DNA of 46,893 bases from contig JAYVJM010000096.1 in assembly GCA_043769275.1 (NCBI GenBank), positions 1 to 46,893 on the forward strand. Direction: 5' to 3'. The translations under genes and the position numbers were made by a program. The number at the start of each line of letters is the position of its first letter. Position 1 is the first letter of the stretch. This document shows, piece by piece, positions 31,614 to 41,030 of this stretch. Under the pieces are notes generated by a model. That model saw only the letters and a program-made list of their open reading frames with translations, was not told the DNA's origin and ran no database searches. The stretch comes from JAYVJM01 sp043769275 (GTDB lineage Bacteria > Pseudomonadota > Gammaproteobacteria > Pseudomonadales > UBA7239).

Positions 31614-34600
31614 TTACGGACTGGCCAAATCCTCTTTCCGCACCGACAAAACATACACCTTGCCTGCATTAGTTCCGTGCTCGTCATTGAAAGGCGCGCC
31701 AATGGCGAGGCTCTGCTTTTGATCAGCATTGATATTTCCGCTGCTGAGGGCAGTGCCAAATTGGTCTTTCCTCGCATCACCGTGTCTTGTGAAAACCACA
31801 GGGTAACTCGCCGCACCACTACCCGAGTAGATAAACACAGAGCCAGTATCTTTGGCCGCGACATCATCGGCAAACGCACCAACGGCAATTTCAGCAAATC
31901 CATCGCCGCTGACATCCGACATCGCCGCAAGGCTAGAGCCGAAGTATTCAGCACCACTCGTGCCAAATTTTTGCATTAGCACGCTGCCGTTGAGTCCGGA
32001 ATAAACAGCCATTCGGCCAGCGTCTTTCCGTAACTTTCCATTGATGACCGCTCCGGCTTTGTAGGCACCCACAATCATGTCCGTGTAGCCATCGCCATCC
32101 ACATCACCCGCCGACAGCGCATCACCAAATGCTTCATCACGGACACTGCCCGCTTTTTCCATCAAAATACTGCCGTCTATCGCATAGACAGCCACCCTCC
32201 CAGCGCCCTTCTGGAGCACGCCGTTAACCTTAACGTCGGCTTTAGATGCTCCGACCATGACACCCTGTCGATCATTGATGTTTTTGATACCAACGATACT
32301 GCTGCCCAATCCGTCACCGGCTTTATCGCCCATTTTTTGCAATAAAACACGGTCATCTGCTCCCGAAAATACCGCAAAACTTCCTGCGTTTTTAAGCCTC
32401 GTCGCTGTGTTGTAGGCCTGCATCGCCCCGACACCCAGCTCGGGATACCCATCGCCATTCATATCCTCTAACCGTGCCGCACTGGAACCAAACAACTCAC
32501 CCGCACGGCCACCGTACAAATGCGCTAGAACACTACCGTCTTTACCTGAAAGCACGACGAGCATCCCCGCATTTTTGTCCATCACTTTTCGCCCATTACG
32601 CACACGGCTTATGTCGGCGTATTGCGCTGTCACAAAAATATCGTCCACACCGTCGTGATTTTTGTCTCCCGCAAAACCCACCGCATTCCCCAAGCCATCA
32701 CCTGCGCTCTCACCATAAAAACTGAACGCGAGCTTGCCCGAACGAATGTTATAAACGCTAACACTGCCTGCATTTTTCTTGATGGTTTTTTGCTTGCCGT
32801 TGACCACTGCGAGAATATCCGCTCCTGGTGCTCCCACAACCAGATAATCTCCCCCTATAGCAACTGCATGCCCAAATTCGTCCCCTGCACGAAGCCCAAC
32901 AAACGTACGTAGAAGAGAGGCATCCGCGATGAATGGGTCGCAGGCATCACCGATACCGTCGTTATCACCATCCAACTGGCTGCTATTAGCGAGCTGTGGA
33001 CACGTATCCGTGACATCGGGCACGCCGTCGCCGTCGCTATCAGGCAACGCAGGTACGGGTGCAGAAACAATTGGCGCGGAAGGCACTACCGGTACTGGAG
33101 GCGGTACGGGCGCAGGTACACTGTCACTCTCATCATCAATAACTGCCGGAGGAGCCACCCCGCCTATAGGTACAAATTGACTGGCAAATGGAGTGCTGTC
33201 GTCGATGTCTGCTATGCCGTCACCGTCGCTATCTACCTGCTGCACGCCAGTTGCGCTGATAACAGACCACTGCTGTGCAGCATCTCCATTCACGCAGGAA
33301 AGATACGCCAGCTGTGACCCTGTCCATGACAAACAGGTGCCGCTATTATTTTTCAATTGTTTGCTGACTGTGTCATAGCTCATACGCTGTGTGAGTGTCT
33401 GCGCGTTACAGGCTTTCAACAACAAATTCTCAACACATAAATTGATTCGCAGAAGCGTGTGCAATAAATGGGTGCCGCTATCGAACAGGAATTGTTGTTG
33501 CGGTAGATTTTGCGGCGCACAGGTTTGAGCCGTCAAAACGCCTTGCGTACCGGTATTGCTACGTACGCCCAAGCATACCGTATCCTCTTTCACGGAACGC
33601 ACAGACCCTCCGGCGAGCGCTTGCACTTTCGCGCCAATATCCCGATTAGCCGGTGCGGCATCTTGCGTATCAGGTACGCCATCGTCGTCGTCGTCCGTAT
33701 CTGCATTGTCACCAACGCCATCACCATCGACATCCGCACTTTCAGCGGCATTAAATTGGAATTGATCGCTGTAATCCGCCACGCCATCACCGTCGCTATC
33801 AATCATACCGCCATCTGCAAGCGTAATACCGAGCCATTTTTGCCGTGTGCTAGAGCTGCTACAGGTGTAAGAAAGCAATTCATCCGGCCCTGCATAATTT
33901 GTCCAATAAACACAGGCCGTCGGGTCATTTTGAGAGCGAAGAAGATTGTCTTCCGGAAGGTAACTAAACTGCTGTGATTTTCTATCACTCGCACAAAGGG
34001 AAAGAGAGATATCGCCTGTTGCTGCAGCATCGAGGCAATAACGTATGTTGCGCTCGTTGTGTAAGCGGCCGTTGGCATCCATAAAAAAACTCTGTTCCGG
34101 CACGCTGACTGCCGCACAAGTGACAAGCGAAATGCCATTTGAAACACCATTAGCCGCTATACATTTTGTGCCATCGCGCACACTGCGTAGAGGTTGGCCA
34201 ATACGCACAATGGGCGCAACAAGATCATTTCTTGTGGCACTTGGCGCGGCCATCGCCGTGAGCGTCGCCGTGAGAGTAGTCTGCTGAAAGTCATACTGTG
34301 TCGCCACCGCGATATACGCGACGTAAGCGGTATCACGCGGCGCAAATGTGCAGGTTTCGTTATTGCCAATGGCCATCGGTCGACACGACCAAAAACCCGC
34401 AAAAGGCGGGCCATCTATACCCACTAGCAAACTAGCGTCCCCTGTACCGCCGCGTGTTTTCACTGTCAGCTTCGTATTCGGCGGCACATTGATCATTCTG
34501 CGCTCAGCTTGGCCGCTGTAATTGAACGTGATGGACGCACCTGAAGCGATAGACGGCACTACCGGTGCTGATTTGGTGGCATATCGTGCCGCGATTTCGT

Positions 34601-36047
34601 TAAAAGCACGGTGATTATCGGCAGTCGCCGCATCGCCAATACTCAAGCCATTGACGGTAAAGGAGGGGTCGGAATGACGATTTATACGCGCGTTACCATA
34701 CGACATGATCGTCGCTACTTGTGGCGTAACACCGTAAATATCCGCTGACCAACCAAAGTTATAACCGGCACTCGCACTTTTCGCAGTGTTATCGTGACCA
34801 CTGCCGTGATTGTGGCCAATTTCATGCCCCATCGTTAGGCTGTAAGCAGAAGCACGTACCTCATTGATAGAAAAGGTGCCGGGTACATAGCCAAGCCCAC
34901 TATATTGCCCGCCAAGCATAATAACGACGAAATTATCGTAATGAACAAACTGCCCAAGCGCGTGCAGATCATCAGCATAACCATCGCCGTTAGCCGCGAA
35001 GTCGTCGAAAACAGTCTGCATATCCCAATAGCCGTCTACCGTTTTTTCATACTGTCGATAATCGGTGAGCACGGCAGCAGCAAGCCGGTAACGAAACTTA
35101 ATATTGCTGCCAATCATCGCCGCATTCATGGTGGCGATATTTAATAATGCGTAACCGCGCCAACCCCCTTCATATTGTGTAGCACCGGCATCGGCCGTGT
35201 AAGCGATCATCACATCGACCATCACATTTCCGTCGGCATCATAAGCGCGGCCGTCCGAAGGCGGCGCGTACACACCGAGGATGGCGCCCTTACCCTCCGG
35301 TACATTACCGCCGCCAATATCACCCAAGCCCGCCGCGTCTACACGCAATAATGCAGCGCGCGCACCAGAAACTAAGGGCGGAAGTCCTTTATGCGCGCGG
35401 ACGGCATTGAGCCTTGTTTGCTTATCTGACTCTTTCCCTAAATTATGGTTTTTGCCTTTGGGGAATTTGTCGGGGTCAATTTCAAAAATGGCGTGCTGCG
35501 TTCCATGCAATGGCGATATGCCATAAACATGGCCGTTGATGCGATATTGGCCTGATATACGCCCCTGATTGTTAATAAGATAGGCCTCGGCAAGGCTGCC
35601 GGTGTCGTTAAGTGGCGCACCGTCGGCATCGTGAGTAATTTTGCCAAGCCAAGTACTTGTCCCATCTGCAGTGGTCTCGATATATGACACGCTGGCGCGC
35701 AACGCACGGCCATCAGGCAGAGGTAGGCTCAACTCACGCTGACGCGCAGTGGCGAAATCAACAGCTAACGGAACAGCTATAGCCGTTTTTGTGGTTGACT
35801 GCTGACGAACCGCCACCAAGCGTGCAGCAACGAGTGCCCGATCTTCAACTAGCGGCACAGCAGAAAAGGCCGCAGCTCTAGGAGCAGAGGGCTTATTTGA
35901 TTTTGATACAGGAAGGGAAGTCGCTGCCGGCGCAGTCGCCGGAGGAGCGGCAGACGGAGCCAACGCGCCGCGCTCACGCTGCGACCAAAAATAAAAAATA
36001 ACCGAAAAACAGAGTGCGACAAAAACGGCATAAACAGCACGTCTCAT
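31614..36047 (-). CDS. Giant secreted zinc metalloprotease with ricin-like, TSP3 and FG-GAP repeats
   Basis: This 1477-residue protein starts with a hydrophobic export signal (AVYAVFVALCFSVIFYFW) and a Pro/Ala-rich linker. A propeptide-like region (about 70-260) precedes a reprolysin/M12-like catalytic domain with zinc site HEIGHNHGSGH (H408, E409, H412, H418) and Met-turn IMSYG near 455. After it come two ricin-B-like segments (about 610-745 and 810-935, each with SVRDGTKCIA- or SVKEDTVCLG-type openings and Q-x-W/Q-x-F strands) alternating with TSP3-type D-x-D-x-D-G calcium repeats (about 750-800, 936-950 and 1000-1035), and a Pro-rich linker. Residues about 1044-1470 hold seven FG-GAP repeats (GDxxG..., D-x-D-x-D-G-x-x-D), an integrin-like propeller. 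No C-terminal anchor or PEP-CTERM tail is visible. It is probably an extracellular protease that binds glycans; the substrate is unknown. Confidence 0.85.
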   Translation of the reverse strand: MRRAVYAVFVALCFSVIFYFWSQRERGALAPSAAPPATAPAATSLPVSKSNKPSAPRAAAFSAVPLVEDRALVAARLVAVRQQSTTKTAIAVPLAVDFATARQRELSLPLPDGRALRASVSYIETTADGTSTWLGKITHDADGAPLNDTGSLAEAYLINNQGRISGQYRINGHVYGISPLHGTQHAIFEIDPDKFPKGKNHNLGKESDKQTRLNAVRAHKGLPPLVSGARAALLRVDAAGLGDIGGGNVPEGKGAILGVYAPPSDGRAYDADGNVMVDVMIAYTADAGATQYEGGWRGYALLNIATMNAAMIGSNIKFRYRLAAAVLTDYRQYEKTVDGYWDMQTVFDDFAANGDGYADDLHALGQFVHYDNFVVIMLGGQYSGLGYVPGTFSINEVRASAYSLTMGHEIGHNHGSGHDNTAKSASAGYNFGWSADIYGVTPQVATIMSYGNARINRHSDPSFTVNGLSIGDAATADNHRAFNEIAARYATKSAPVVPSIASGASITFNYSGQAERRMINVPPNTKLTVKTRGGTGDASLLVGIDGPPFAGFWSCRPMAIGNNETCTFAPRDTAYVAYIAVATQYDFQQTTLTATLTAMAAPSATRNDLVAPIVRIGQPLRSVRDGTKCIAANGVSNGISLVTCAAVSVPEQSFFMDANGRLHNERNIRYCLDAAATGDISLSLCASDRKSQQFSYLPEDNLLRSQNDPTACVYWTNYAGPDELLSYTCSSSSTRQKWLGITLADGGMIDSDGDGVADYSDQFQFNAAESADVDGDGVGDNADTDDDDDGVPDTQDAAPANRDIGAKVQALAGGSVRSVKEDTVCLGVRSNTGTQGVLTAQTCAPQNLPQQQFLFDSGTHLLHTLLRINLCVENLLLKACNAQTLTQRMSYDTVSKQLKNNSGTCLSWTGSQLAYLSCVNGDAAQQWSVISATGVQQVDSDGDGIADIDDSTPFASQFVPIGGVAPPAVIDDESDSVPAPVPPPVPVVPSAPIVSAPVPALPDSDGDGVPDVTDTCPQLANSSQLDGDNDGIGDACDPFIADASLLRTFVGLRAGDEFGHAVAIGGDYLVVGAPGADILAVVNGKQKTIKKNAGSVSVYNIRSGKLAFSFYGESAGDGLGNAVGFAGDKNHDGVDDIFVTAQYADISRVRNGRKVMDKNAGMLVVLSGKDGSVLAHLYGGRAGELFGSSAARLEDMNGDGYPELGVGAMQAYNTATRLKNAGSFAVFSGADDRVLLQKMGDKAGDGLGSSIVGIKNINDRQGVMVGASKADVKVNGVLQKGAGRVAVYAIDGSILMEKAGSVRDEAFGDALSAGDVDGDGYTDMIVGAYKAGAVINGKLRKDAGRMAVYSGLNGSVLMQKFGTSGAEYFGSSLAAMSDVSGDGFAEIAVGAFADDVAAKDTGSVFIYSGSGAASYPVVFTRHGDARKDQFGTALSSGNINADQKQSLAIGAPFNDEHGTNAGKVYVLSVRKEDLASP

Positions 36048-36223
36048 AAAGCATCCTTAACCGCACGACAGCAAACGACACACGCCTCCCGCCACAATTT
36101 GCGCGTAACAAGCAAGATTCTATGAGAAGTGTAGTTCAGGCATTCAGCAGCCGCCTTTCAGCAAGCCTATAAGCAGGGACATCAAAAAAGCACCAAAGCT
36201 GCACAGCCATAATTCACGACGGC

Positions 36224-36261
36224 AAAAAAAGGAGGCAGCGTTCGACGTGAACGGCCTCCTT
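36224..36261 (-). terminator. Intrinsic terminator of deaD
   Basis: On the minus strand AAGGAGGC (36261-36254) pairs with GCCTCCTT (36236-36229), with a 17-base loop, followed by a run of T to about 36224. It lies about 30 bases after the deaD stop codon. The 36048-36223 remainder holds no gene. Confidence 0.85.
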
Positions 36262-36289
36262 GTGAGTGCATGTAGCACCCTCTTTCACA

Positions 36290-38329
36290 TCAATCCGCTG
36301 ATTTGCGTAGTTTCAAACCCAGTGTTTTTGTAGCGCTGGCTTTTTCTGCCATGCTTTTTGCCGTTGGCGCAGGGTTTTTATAGACATCTTTCTTACCCTT
36401 AGGCGCAGCACTATTTTTTTTAAACGGCTTATCCACTTTAAAAGGATTGTCCGACTTAACTGACCGTTCTGACTTAAATGGCTTGGCTGACAATACAGGC
36501 ATTGGTTTGGAAAAGGGCTTCTCGTCGCCCGCCGTCTTTTCCTTTCTCTTGAAAGCATTTTCTTTTTTAACGCCGCTGTCTGATTTAGCAATTGCGCCAT
36601 CTGCGGCAAAAGGCACCAAATTCATTGGCCTTCCCGCCACCCGTGCGCGCTTCAACACTTGTAGCACATCAGAGGAAAGATCAGCCGGTAAATCTACCGT
36701 GGTGTAATCATCAAAAATACCGATATGCCCTATGTTTTTGCTGTCAATATCCGCCTCATTAGCAATAGCGCCCACAACATTGCCTGGCTTGATATTGTGA
36801 TCGTGGCCGGCATCAATTCGGTAACGAACCATTCCCGCCTCAACGGCACCGCTGGCTTTTTCACTGCGCATGCTGCGCGGGCGCGAGACTCGATCTTCAT
36901 TATTACGCGACCTATCGCTTTGGCCTCTTTCGCTGCGCTCATGGCGCGGCCTAGCGTCGCTGTATGAACTGTCGCGCTCAAAATCATCACGCCCAGCAGG
37001 TCGATCTTTCAGCAGAAAACCATTGCCGCCCTGTATAAGCGATGCCAATGCCGCCGCAATCATGTCCACTTCTGTACCATTTTCATGCTGGTACTGCGCA
37101 ATCATTTCACGGTAAAGATCAAGCTCGCCTTTTTCTAATGTCGCAGTAATTTGCTGCTTAAATTTTTCTATCCGCTTATCGTTAATAAGCTTGGCAGAAG
37201 GCAACTCCATACGCTCTATCGGTTGGCGAGTGGCGCGCTCGATAGCCGCCAGCAACCGCCGCTCACGCGGCGCGACAAACAAAATGGCCTCGCCTGAACG
37301 ACCAGCGCGACCAGTACGACCAATACGGTGCACATAGGCCTCTGTATCTGTAGGAATATCGTAATTAATGACGTGACTGATACGCTCAACGTCCAGCCCG
37401 CGTGCGGCAACGTCGGTGGCGATGACAATATCAATACCGCCCGTCTTTAATTTTGTCACGGTCTGTTCGCGCTGCGCCTGCGGAATATCGCCATTTAAAG
37501 CCACTGCGTTGTAGCCGCGCGCACGTAATTTATCTGCCAATTCAACCGTCAAGTTTTTTGTGCGCACAAAAATGATAATGCCTTCGAAATCCTCTGCCTC
37601 CAACATGCGCGTCAAGGCATCCAATTTATTGGTTCCACTAACACCCCAATAACGCTGACGAATAGTGGATGCTGTGGTCGTTTTTGACACAATAGAAATT
37701 TCAGCAGGATTGTTCAAATACTGCTGTGCGATACGGCGAATTTCAGGCGGCATCGTGGCAGAAAACAGCGCAATCTGACGACCACCTGGCGTTTGCTCTA
37801 ACACCCACTCCACGTCGTCGATAAAGCCCATACGCAGCATTTCATCCGCTTCATCCAGCACCAAACACTTCAAGCCAGATAAATCCAGCGTGCCGCGCCG
37901 CATATGATCCATCACACGCCCAGGCGTACCCACTACAACTTGCGCGCCCTGCTTTAACTGCTTTAGCTGCCCGCGATAATCCGCACCACCATACAAAGGA
38001 AGCACCTGAAAGCCCTTGACAAAAGCGGCGTAAGTCTGAAACGCTTCCGCTACCTGAATCGCCAACTCACGTGTAGGTGCCAGCACCAACACTTGCGTGG
38101 CAGAGCTTCGCATATCCAAACGCGCCAGAATGGGCAAGGCAAACGCAGCGGTTTTACCCGTGCCTGTCTGCGCCTGACCCAGCACGTCACGCCCTTCCAA
38201 CAACAAGGGAATGGTTTGCGCTTGGATGGCTGAAGGCGTTTCGTAGCCTATGTCGCTGAGCACTTTCAACATAGCGTCTGGGAGGCCTAAATCGCTAAAG
38301 GCGACAGGCTTAGCAGTCTCGGCATTCAT
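36290..38329 (-). CDS. deaD: DEAD-box ATP-dependent RNA helicase DeaD/CsdA
   Basis: This 679-residue helicase has every core motif: Q motif region with TPSAIQAQTI, Walker A AQTGTGKT (53-60), PTRELA, GTPGR, DEAD (159-162), SAT (190-192), ARGLDVERI and HRIGRTGR. The segment near 495-565 (YRIDAGHDHNIKPGNVVGAI, then IGHIGIFDDYTTVDLPADL) is the DbpA/CsdA RNA-binding domain. A long Lys/Ser-rich tail completes it, the arrangement of DeaD, which helps ribosome assembly and RNA turnover at low temperature. The ATG at 38329 is preceded by GGTACC and a leader of about 75 bases. Transcription is divergent from rpsT. Confidence 0.93.
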   Translation of the reverse strand: MNAETAKPVAFSDLGLPDAMLKVLSDIGYETPSAIQAQTIPLLLEGRDVLGQAQTGTGKTAAFALPILARLDMRSSATQVLVLAPTRELAIQVAEAFQTYAAFVKGFQVLPLYGGADYRGQLKQLKQGAQVVVGTPGRVMDHMRRGTLDLSGLKCLVLDEADEMLRMGFIDDVEWVLEQTPGGRQIALFSATMPPEIRRIAQQYLNNPAEISIVSKTTTASTIRQRYWGVSGTNKLDALTRMLEAEDFEGIIIFVRTKNLTVELADKLRARGYNAVALNGDIPQAQREQTVTKLKTGGIDIVIATDVAARGLDVERISHVINYDIPTDTEAYVHRIGRTGRAGRSGEAILFVAPRERRLLAAIERATRQPIERMELPSAKLINDKRIEKFKQQITATLEKGELDLYREMIAQYQHENGTEVDMIAAALASLIQGGNGFLLKDRPAGRDDFERDSSYSDARPRHERSERGQSDRSRNNEDRVSRPRSMRSEKASGAVEAGMVRYRIDAGHDHNIKPGNVVGAIANEADIDSKNIGHIGIFDDYTTVDLPADLSSDVLQVLKRARVAGRPMNLVPFAADGAIAKSDSGVKKENAFKRKEKTAGDEKPFSKPMPVLSAKPFKSERSVKSDNPFKVDKPFKKNSAAPKGKKDVYKNPAPTAKSMAEKASATKTLGLKLRKSAD

Positions 38330-38411
38330 GGCACGGTACCTTTAAATTAGGGTGGTGGGCGAGGCTAAGGAAAACAAGATGCGCAGGCAAACCCCACGCG
38401 GAAGGGCGGCC

Positions 38412-38434
38412 ATTATAGCGACCTCTGGCCAGAG
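38412..38434 (-). promoter_or_regulatory. deaD promoter with a palindrome in the spacer
   Basis: On the minus strand TATAAT (38417-38412) is an exact -10. The -35 at 17 bases (CTGGCA) is weak. Between them lies CTCTGGCCAGAG (38434-38423), a perfect 12-bp palindrome, in a position where a regulator could block or aid RNA polymerase. Confidence 0.45.
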
Positions 38435-38505
38435 TGCCAGCATTTCTACCGAAACGCGCCTAAATTGACGTACAATTAACAAATTGGCGACTCACGCTAG
38501 CCCGC

Positions 38506-38534
38506 TTGACAGCAAAAGCCCAAAAAGGCATAGT
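38506..38534 (+). promoter_or_regulatory. Putative rpsT promoter
   Basis: TTGACA (38506-38511) is followed by 17 bases and CATAGT (38529-38534), four of six matches to the -10. A second possible -10 (TTATAA) lies closer to the gene at about 38567. The leader to the GTG start is about 80 bases. Confidence 0.5.
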
Positions 38535-38622
38535 TGGCCGTCCAAATTCTGGGTGATTTTTTTGGTTATAAACACCGCCGCCCATCTTATTTTTACACGA
38601 CAGCGAAGCCGAGGTTTTTAAC

Positions 38623-38886
38623 GTGGCCAACACCAAGCAAGCCAAAAAACGCGCAATACAGGCCGTTAAACGCCGCGATCACAACACCAGCCTGCGCTCC
38701 ACTGTGCGCACCTACATCAAAAAAGTTGTTCTCGCCATCGAGAGTGGCAACAAAGATGTCGCCAAAGCCGCGTATGCTGCTGCAGTACCGGTTATAGACC
38801 GCATTGCAGATAAAGACCAAATTCACAAAAATAAGGCCGCTCGACACAAAAGTCGCCTGAGTGCACAAATTAAAGCAATGGCGTAA
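38623..38886 (+). CDS. rpsT: 30S ribosomal protein S20
   Basis: The 87-residue protein, MANTKQAKKRAIQAVKRRDH and onward, is a primary 16S rRNA-binding protein of the small subunit. It is rich in Lys and Arg, and the C-terminal HKNKAARHKSRLSAQIKAM block is standard for S20. The start is GTG at 38623 with only a weak GAGG ribosome site ten bases before it. E. coli rpsT also uses a non-ATG start (TTG) and is regulated by its own product at translation, so the rare start may be meaningful. A terminator follows the gene. Confidence 0.97.
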   Translation: MANTKQAKKRAIQAVKRRDHNTSLRSTVRTYIKKVVLAIESGNKDVAKAAYAAAVPVIDRIADKDQIHKNKAARHKSRLSAQIKAMA

Positions 38887-38902
38887 ACATCTGCCATGCT
38901 AC

Positions 38903-38931
38903 AAAAAAACCGGCTCAAGGCCGGTTTTTTT
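38903..38931 (+). terminator. Intrinsic terminator of rpsT
   Basis: AAAAAAACCGGC, loop TCAAG, then GCCGGTTTTTTT (38903-38931) form a stem with A and T runs and can act in both directions. The downstream gene starts about 65 bases later. Confidence 0.9.
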
Positions 38932-38996
38932 GTAGCTACCACTTGGCTACCCCCACCCCCGTAATCCACAGACCGCTTATCGAGCTATCGCCTTCC

Positions 38997-39890
38997 ATGT
39001 CGCCTACCAGAAAAGCGCAGCTTCAACTCCATTTTTGCGTATTACTTTGGAGCTTCACCGCTATTTTTGGGAAATTAATTACGCTATCTGCACTTAGCTT
39101 AGTGTGGTGGCGCATGCTGCTCGTAGTAGCCATTTTGATCATCACGCCTCGTATTTGGCGCAACGTAAAGACGATGCCGTGGCGGGTTATTGCTATTTAC
39201 GCAGGCATTGGCACCCTAGTCGCCATGCATTGGCTGGCTTTTTACGCATCAATCAAGCAGGCCAACGCGTCTGTTGGTGCCACTTGTTTAGCGCTAGTGC
39301 CGGTATTTTTGGCGTTTATTGAGCCTTGGATTATGCGTCACCCTTTCAAAATACGTGACGTGTTACTCGGTATCGCAGTAATTCCAGGTGTGCTTTTGAT
39401 CGCCGGCGGAGTGGGCGACTCCATGCGCATCGGCATCGCTCTAGGCGTGCTGGCCGCCTTTCTGAGCGCGCTATTTGCTGCGCTAAATAAATACATGGCG
39501 AAAGATGACGATCCGCTAACAATTACCTGTATTGAATTAGGCGCTGGTACCGTTTTTCTCACAGCCGTCATTGCGCTGACATCGCAAGGTAACGCGACAT
39601 TCGTTGTGCCAGACATGCACAATGCGGCTCTGCTGCTCGCGCTCTCCATAGGATGCACGCTGTTACCGTTCACGCTATGGCTATTCACACTAAAACACTT
39701 GAGTGCCTTTAGCTCACAAATCGCGATCTGCCTTGAACCGGTTTATGCCATATTACTGGCCATGCTGCTGCTTAATGAACAAGAGCAACTGAATATCAGC
39801 TTCTATATTGGCTCCGGCATTATTTTGGCCGCTATTGGCATACATCCCTTGATAAGCAAGCCACATAACGGTGGCAAAGAGCACACGTAA
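38997..39890 (+). CDS. EamA/DMT-family membrane transporter
   Basis: From ATG 38997 the protein has about 297 residues with ten hydrophobic helices and two EamA repeats, the layout of drug/metabolite transporters. Landmarks are LHFCVLLWSFTAIFGKLITL in helix 1, the LVWWRMLLV segment typical of the fold, and the second repeat ending ISICLEPVYAILLAML-like (here IAICLEPVYAILLAMLLLNE). Family members export amino acids or other small metabolites; the substrate cannot be told. An upstream TTG (38943) keeps the frame open but sits just after the rpsT terminator and adds a Pro-rich tail with no transmembrane content. The gene is convergent with rlpA. Confidence 0.82.
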   Translation: MSPTRKAQLQLHFCVLLWSFTAIFGKLITLSALSLVWWRMLLVVAILIITPRIWRNVKTMPWRVIAIYAGIGTLVAMHWLAFYASIKQANASVGATCLALVPVFLAFIEPWIMRHPFKIRDVLLGIAVIPGVLLIAGGVGDSMRIGIALGVLAAFLSALFAALNKYMAKDDDPLTITCIELGAGTVFLTAVIALTSQGNATFVVPDMHNAALLLALSIGCTLLPFTLWLFTLKHLSAFSSQIAICLEPVYAILLAMLLLNEQEQLNISFYIGSGIILAAIGIHPLISKPHNGGKEHT

Positions 39891-39913
39891 AAAAGCTACC
39901 TCTTTCTCGTAGC
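39889..39913 (-). terminator. Terminator of the rlpA transcript
   Basis: On the minus strand GCTAC (39913-39909) pairs with GTAGC (39899-39895), with a nine-base loop, followed by TTTTTT. It lies just after the rlpA stop at 39926 and overlaps the end of the convergent transporter gene. Confidence 0.55.
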
Positions 39914-39925
39914 ACACCCATCTTT

Positions 39926-40906
39926 TTAGAAATAGACCACTTGCGGCTTGCTAAAGCTATTTAGCACCAACTGCTTACTTACTCTCTGTAGCTTTGTTTT
40001 ATCCTTAAATGGCCCTATACGCACTTTGTATAAGCCTTGACTGTTACTCACGCTAACAGAATGACCCGTTAGGCTTGCAAGCTTTTGACGTAGATTTTGA
40101 GCCGAGCTTTTATTCCGAAAAGCCGCCGCCTGTAGATAAGCGGGCGCAGCTGGGCTGTCCTGACTGACGGCAGCTGATACAGCTTTCGCGGTATTCGGTC
40201 GCCGCGATGCTTGGCCGGCCTTCGCTACTTGGTGGCGCGAGCCATCTTTAGGTAGCTTTTTCGCACGCAAGTTATTTGCATAAATGGCAGGCGCATCTGA
40301 CACACCCACAACATCAAGCCTGACATTCGCTGTACCGGTGCGCACAACGTCGAGCTTGACAGCCGCAGCGTAAGAAAGATCCATAATGCGTTTGCTGTGG
40401 AAAGGGCCACGATCATTAACGCGAACAACAGCTGTTCGTCCATTCGATAAATTCGTGACACGCACATAACTGGGGATCGGCAGACTGCGATGCGCACCTG
40501 TCATTTGATACATATCATAAATTTCACCGCTGGATGTCTTATAACCGTGAAACTTTTTACCGTACCACGAGGCTCTACCTTCTTGGCTATAGCCTTTGCT
40601 ATCCGGCATCACGCTATATGTTTTTCCCAGCACGGTATAAGGCGACTTATTGCCAGCGATGGTGCGGGGCTCATTGAGCGGAACTGCATCCGCGATGAAA
40701 TTAGGATCCAACAAACCGCCAATCATCGGGCCGGTATCTTTATCCAACACGTAACGAGTGCCCTGCTTAGCGGTGGACTTCGCTGCATATTTGCCACCAT
40801 GCCTGTTGTCTGTGCTAACGCAGGCGGTGGTCAATAACGAAAGTAAAAAAAGAATATAAAAATAGCTTATTCGAGTCGAAGTATTCCGTAGCTTCTCAGG
40901 AGTCAT
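39926..40906 (-). CDS. rlpA: Endolytic peptidoglycan transglycosylase RlpA (lipoprotein)
   Basis: RlpA is an outer-membrane lipoprotein that cuts glycan strands lacking stem peptides, and acts at the septum in relatives. Lipobox LLTTAC puts the lipid on Cys29. The double-psi beta-barrel holds GRASWYGKKFHGYKTSSGE and VRVNDRGPFHSKRIMDLSYAAA (about 110-195), where the conserved His and Asp of the active site are recognisable. A Ser/Ala-rich linker leads to a SPOR domain (about 250-326, YLQAAAFRNKSSAQNLRQ opening), which binds denuded glycans. The 326 residues fit. It lies 124 bases downstream of mltB in the same direction, the conserved order in Pseudomonas relatives. Confidence 0.92.
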   Translation of the reverse strand: MTPEKLRNTSTRISYFYILFLLSLLTTACVSTDNRHGGKYAAKSTAKQGTRYVLDKDTGPMIGGLLDPNFIADAVPLNEPRTIAGNKSPYTVLGKTYSVMPDSKGYSQEGRASWYGKKFHGYKTSSGEIYDMYQMTGAHRSLPIPSYVRVTNLSNGRTAVVRVNDRGPFHSKRIMDLSYAAAVKLDVVRTGTANVRLDVVGVSDAPAIYANNLRAKKLPKDGSRHQVAKAGQASRRPNTAKAVSAAVSQDSPAAPAYLQAAAFRNKSSAQNLRQKLASLTGHSVSVSNSQGLYKVRIGPFKDKTKLQRVSKQLVLNSFSKPQVVYF

Positions 40907-41030
40907 GGCGGAGAAACCTTACGTAACGTTCGCCCGAGCAATTGGACACCATCCACATCAAGCGCATCAACGCAGCAGCTAAAGATGAGCCAAGATAAGG
41001 CTAAAGTTGAACGAATAATTATTGTCATTA

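Noticed and set aside
31547..31966. Leftward open frame ending in a PFALSLSKG-like tail
   Set aside because: The tail is the translation of the palindromic repeat and the rest overlaps the metalloprotease in another frame.
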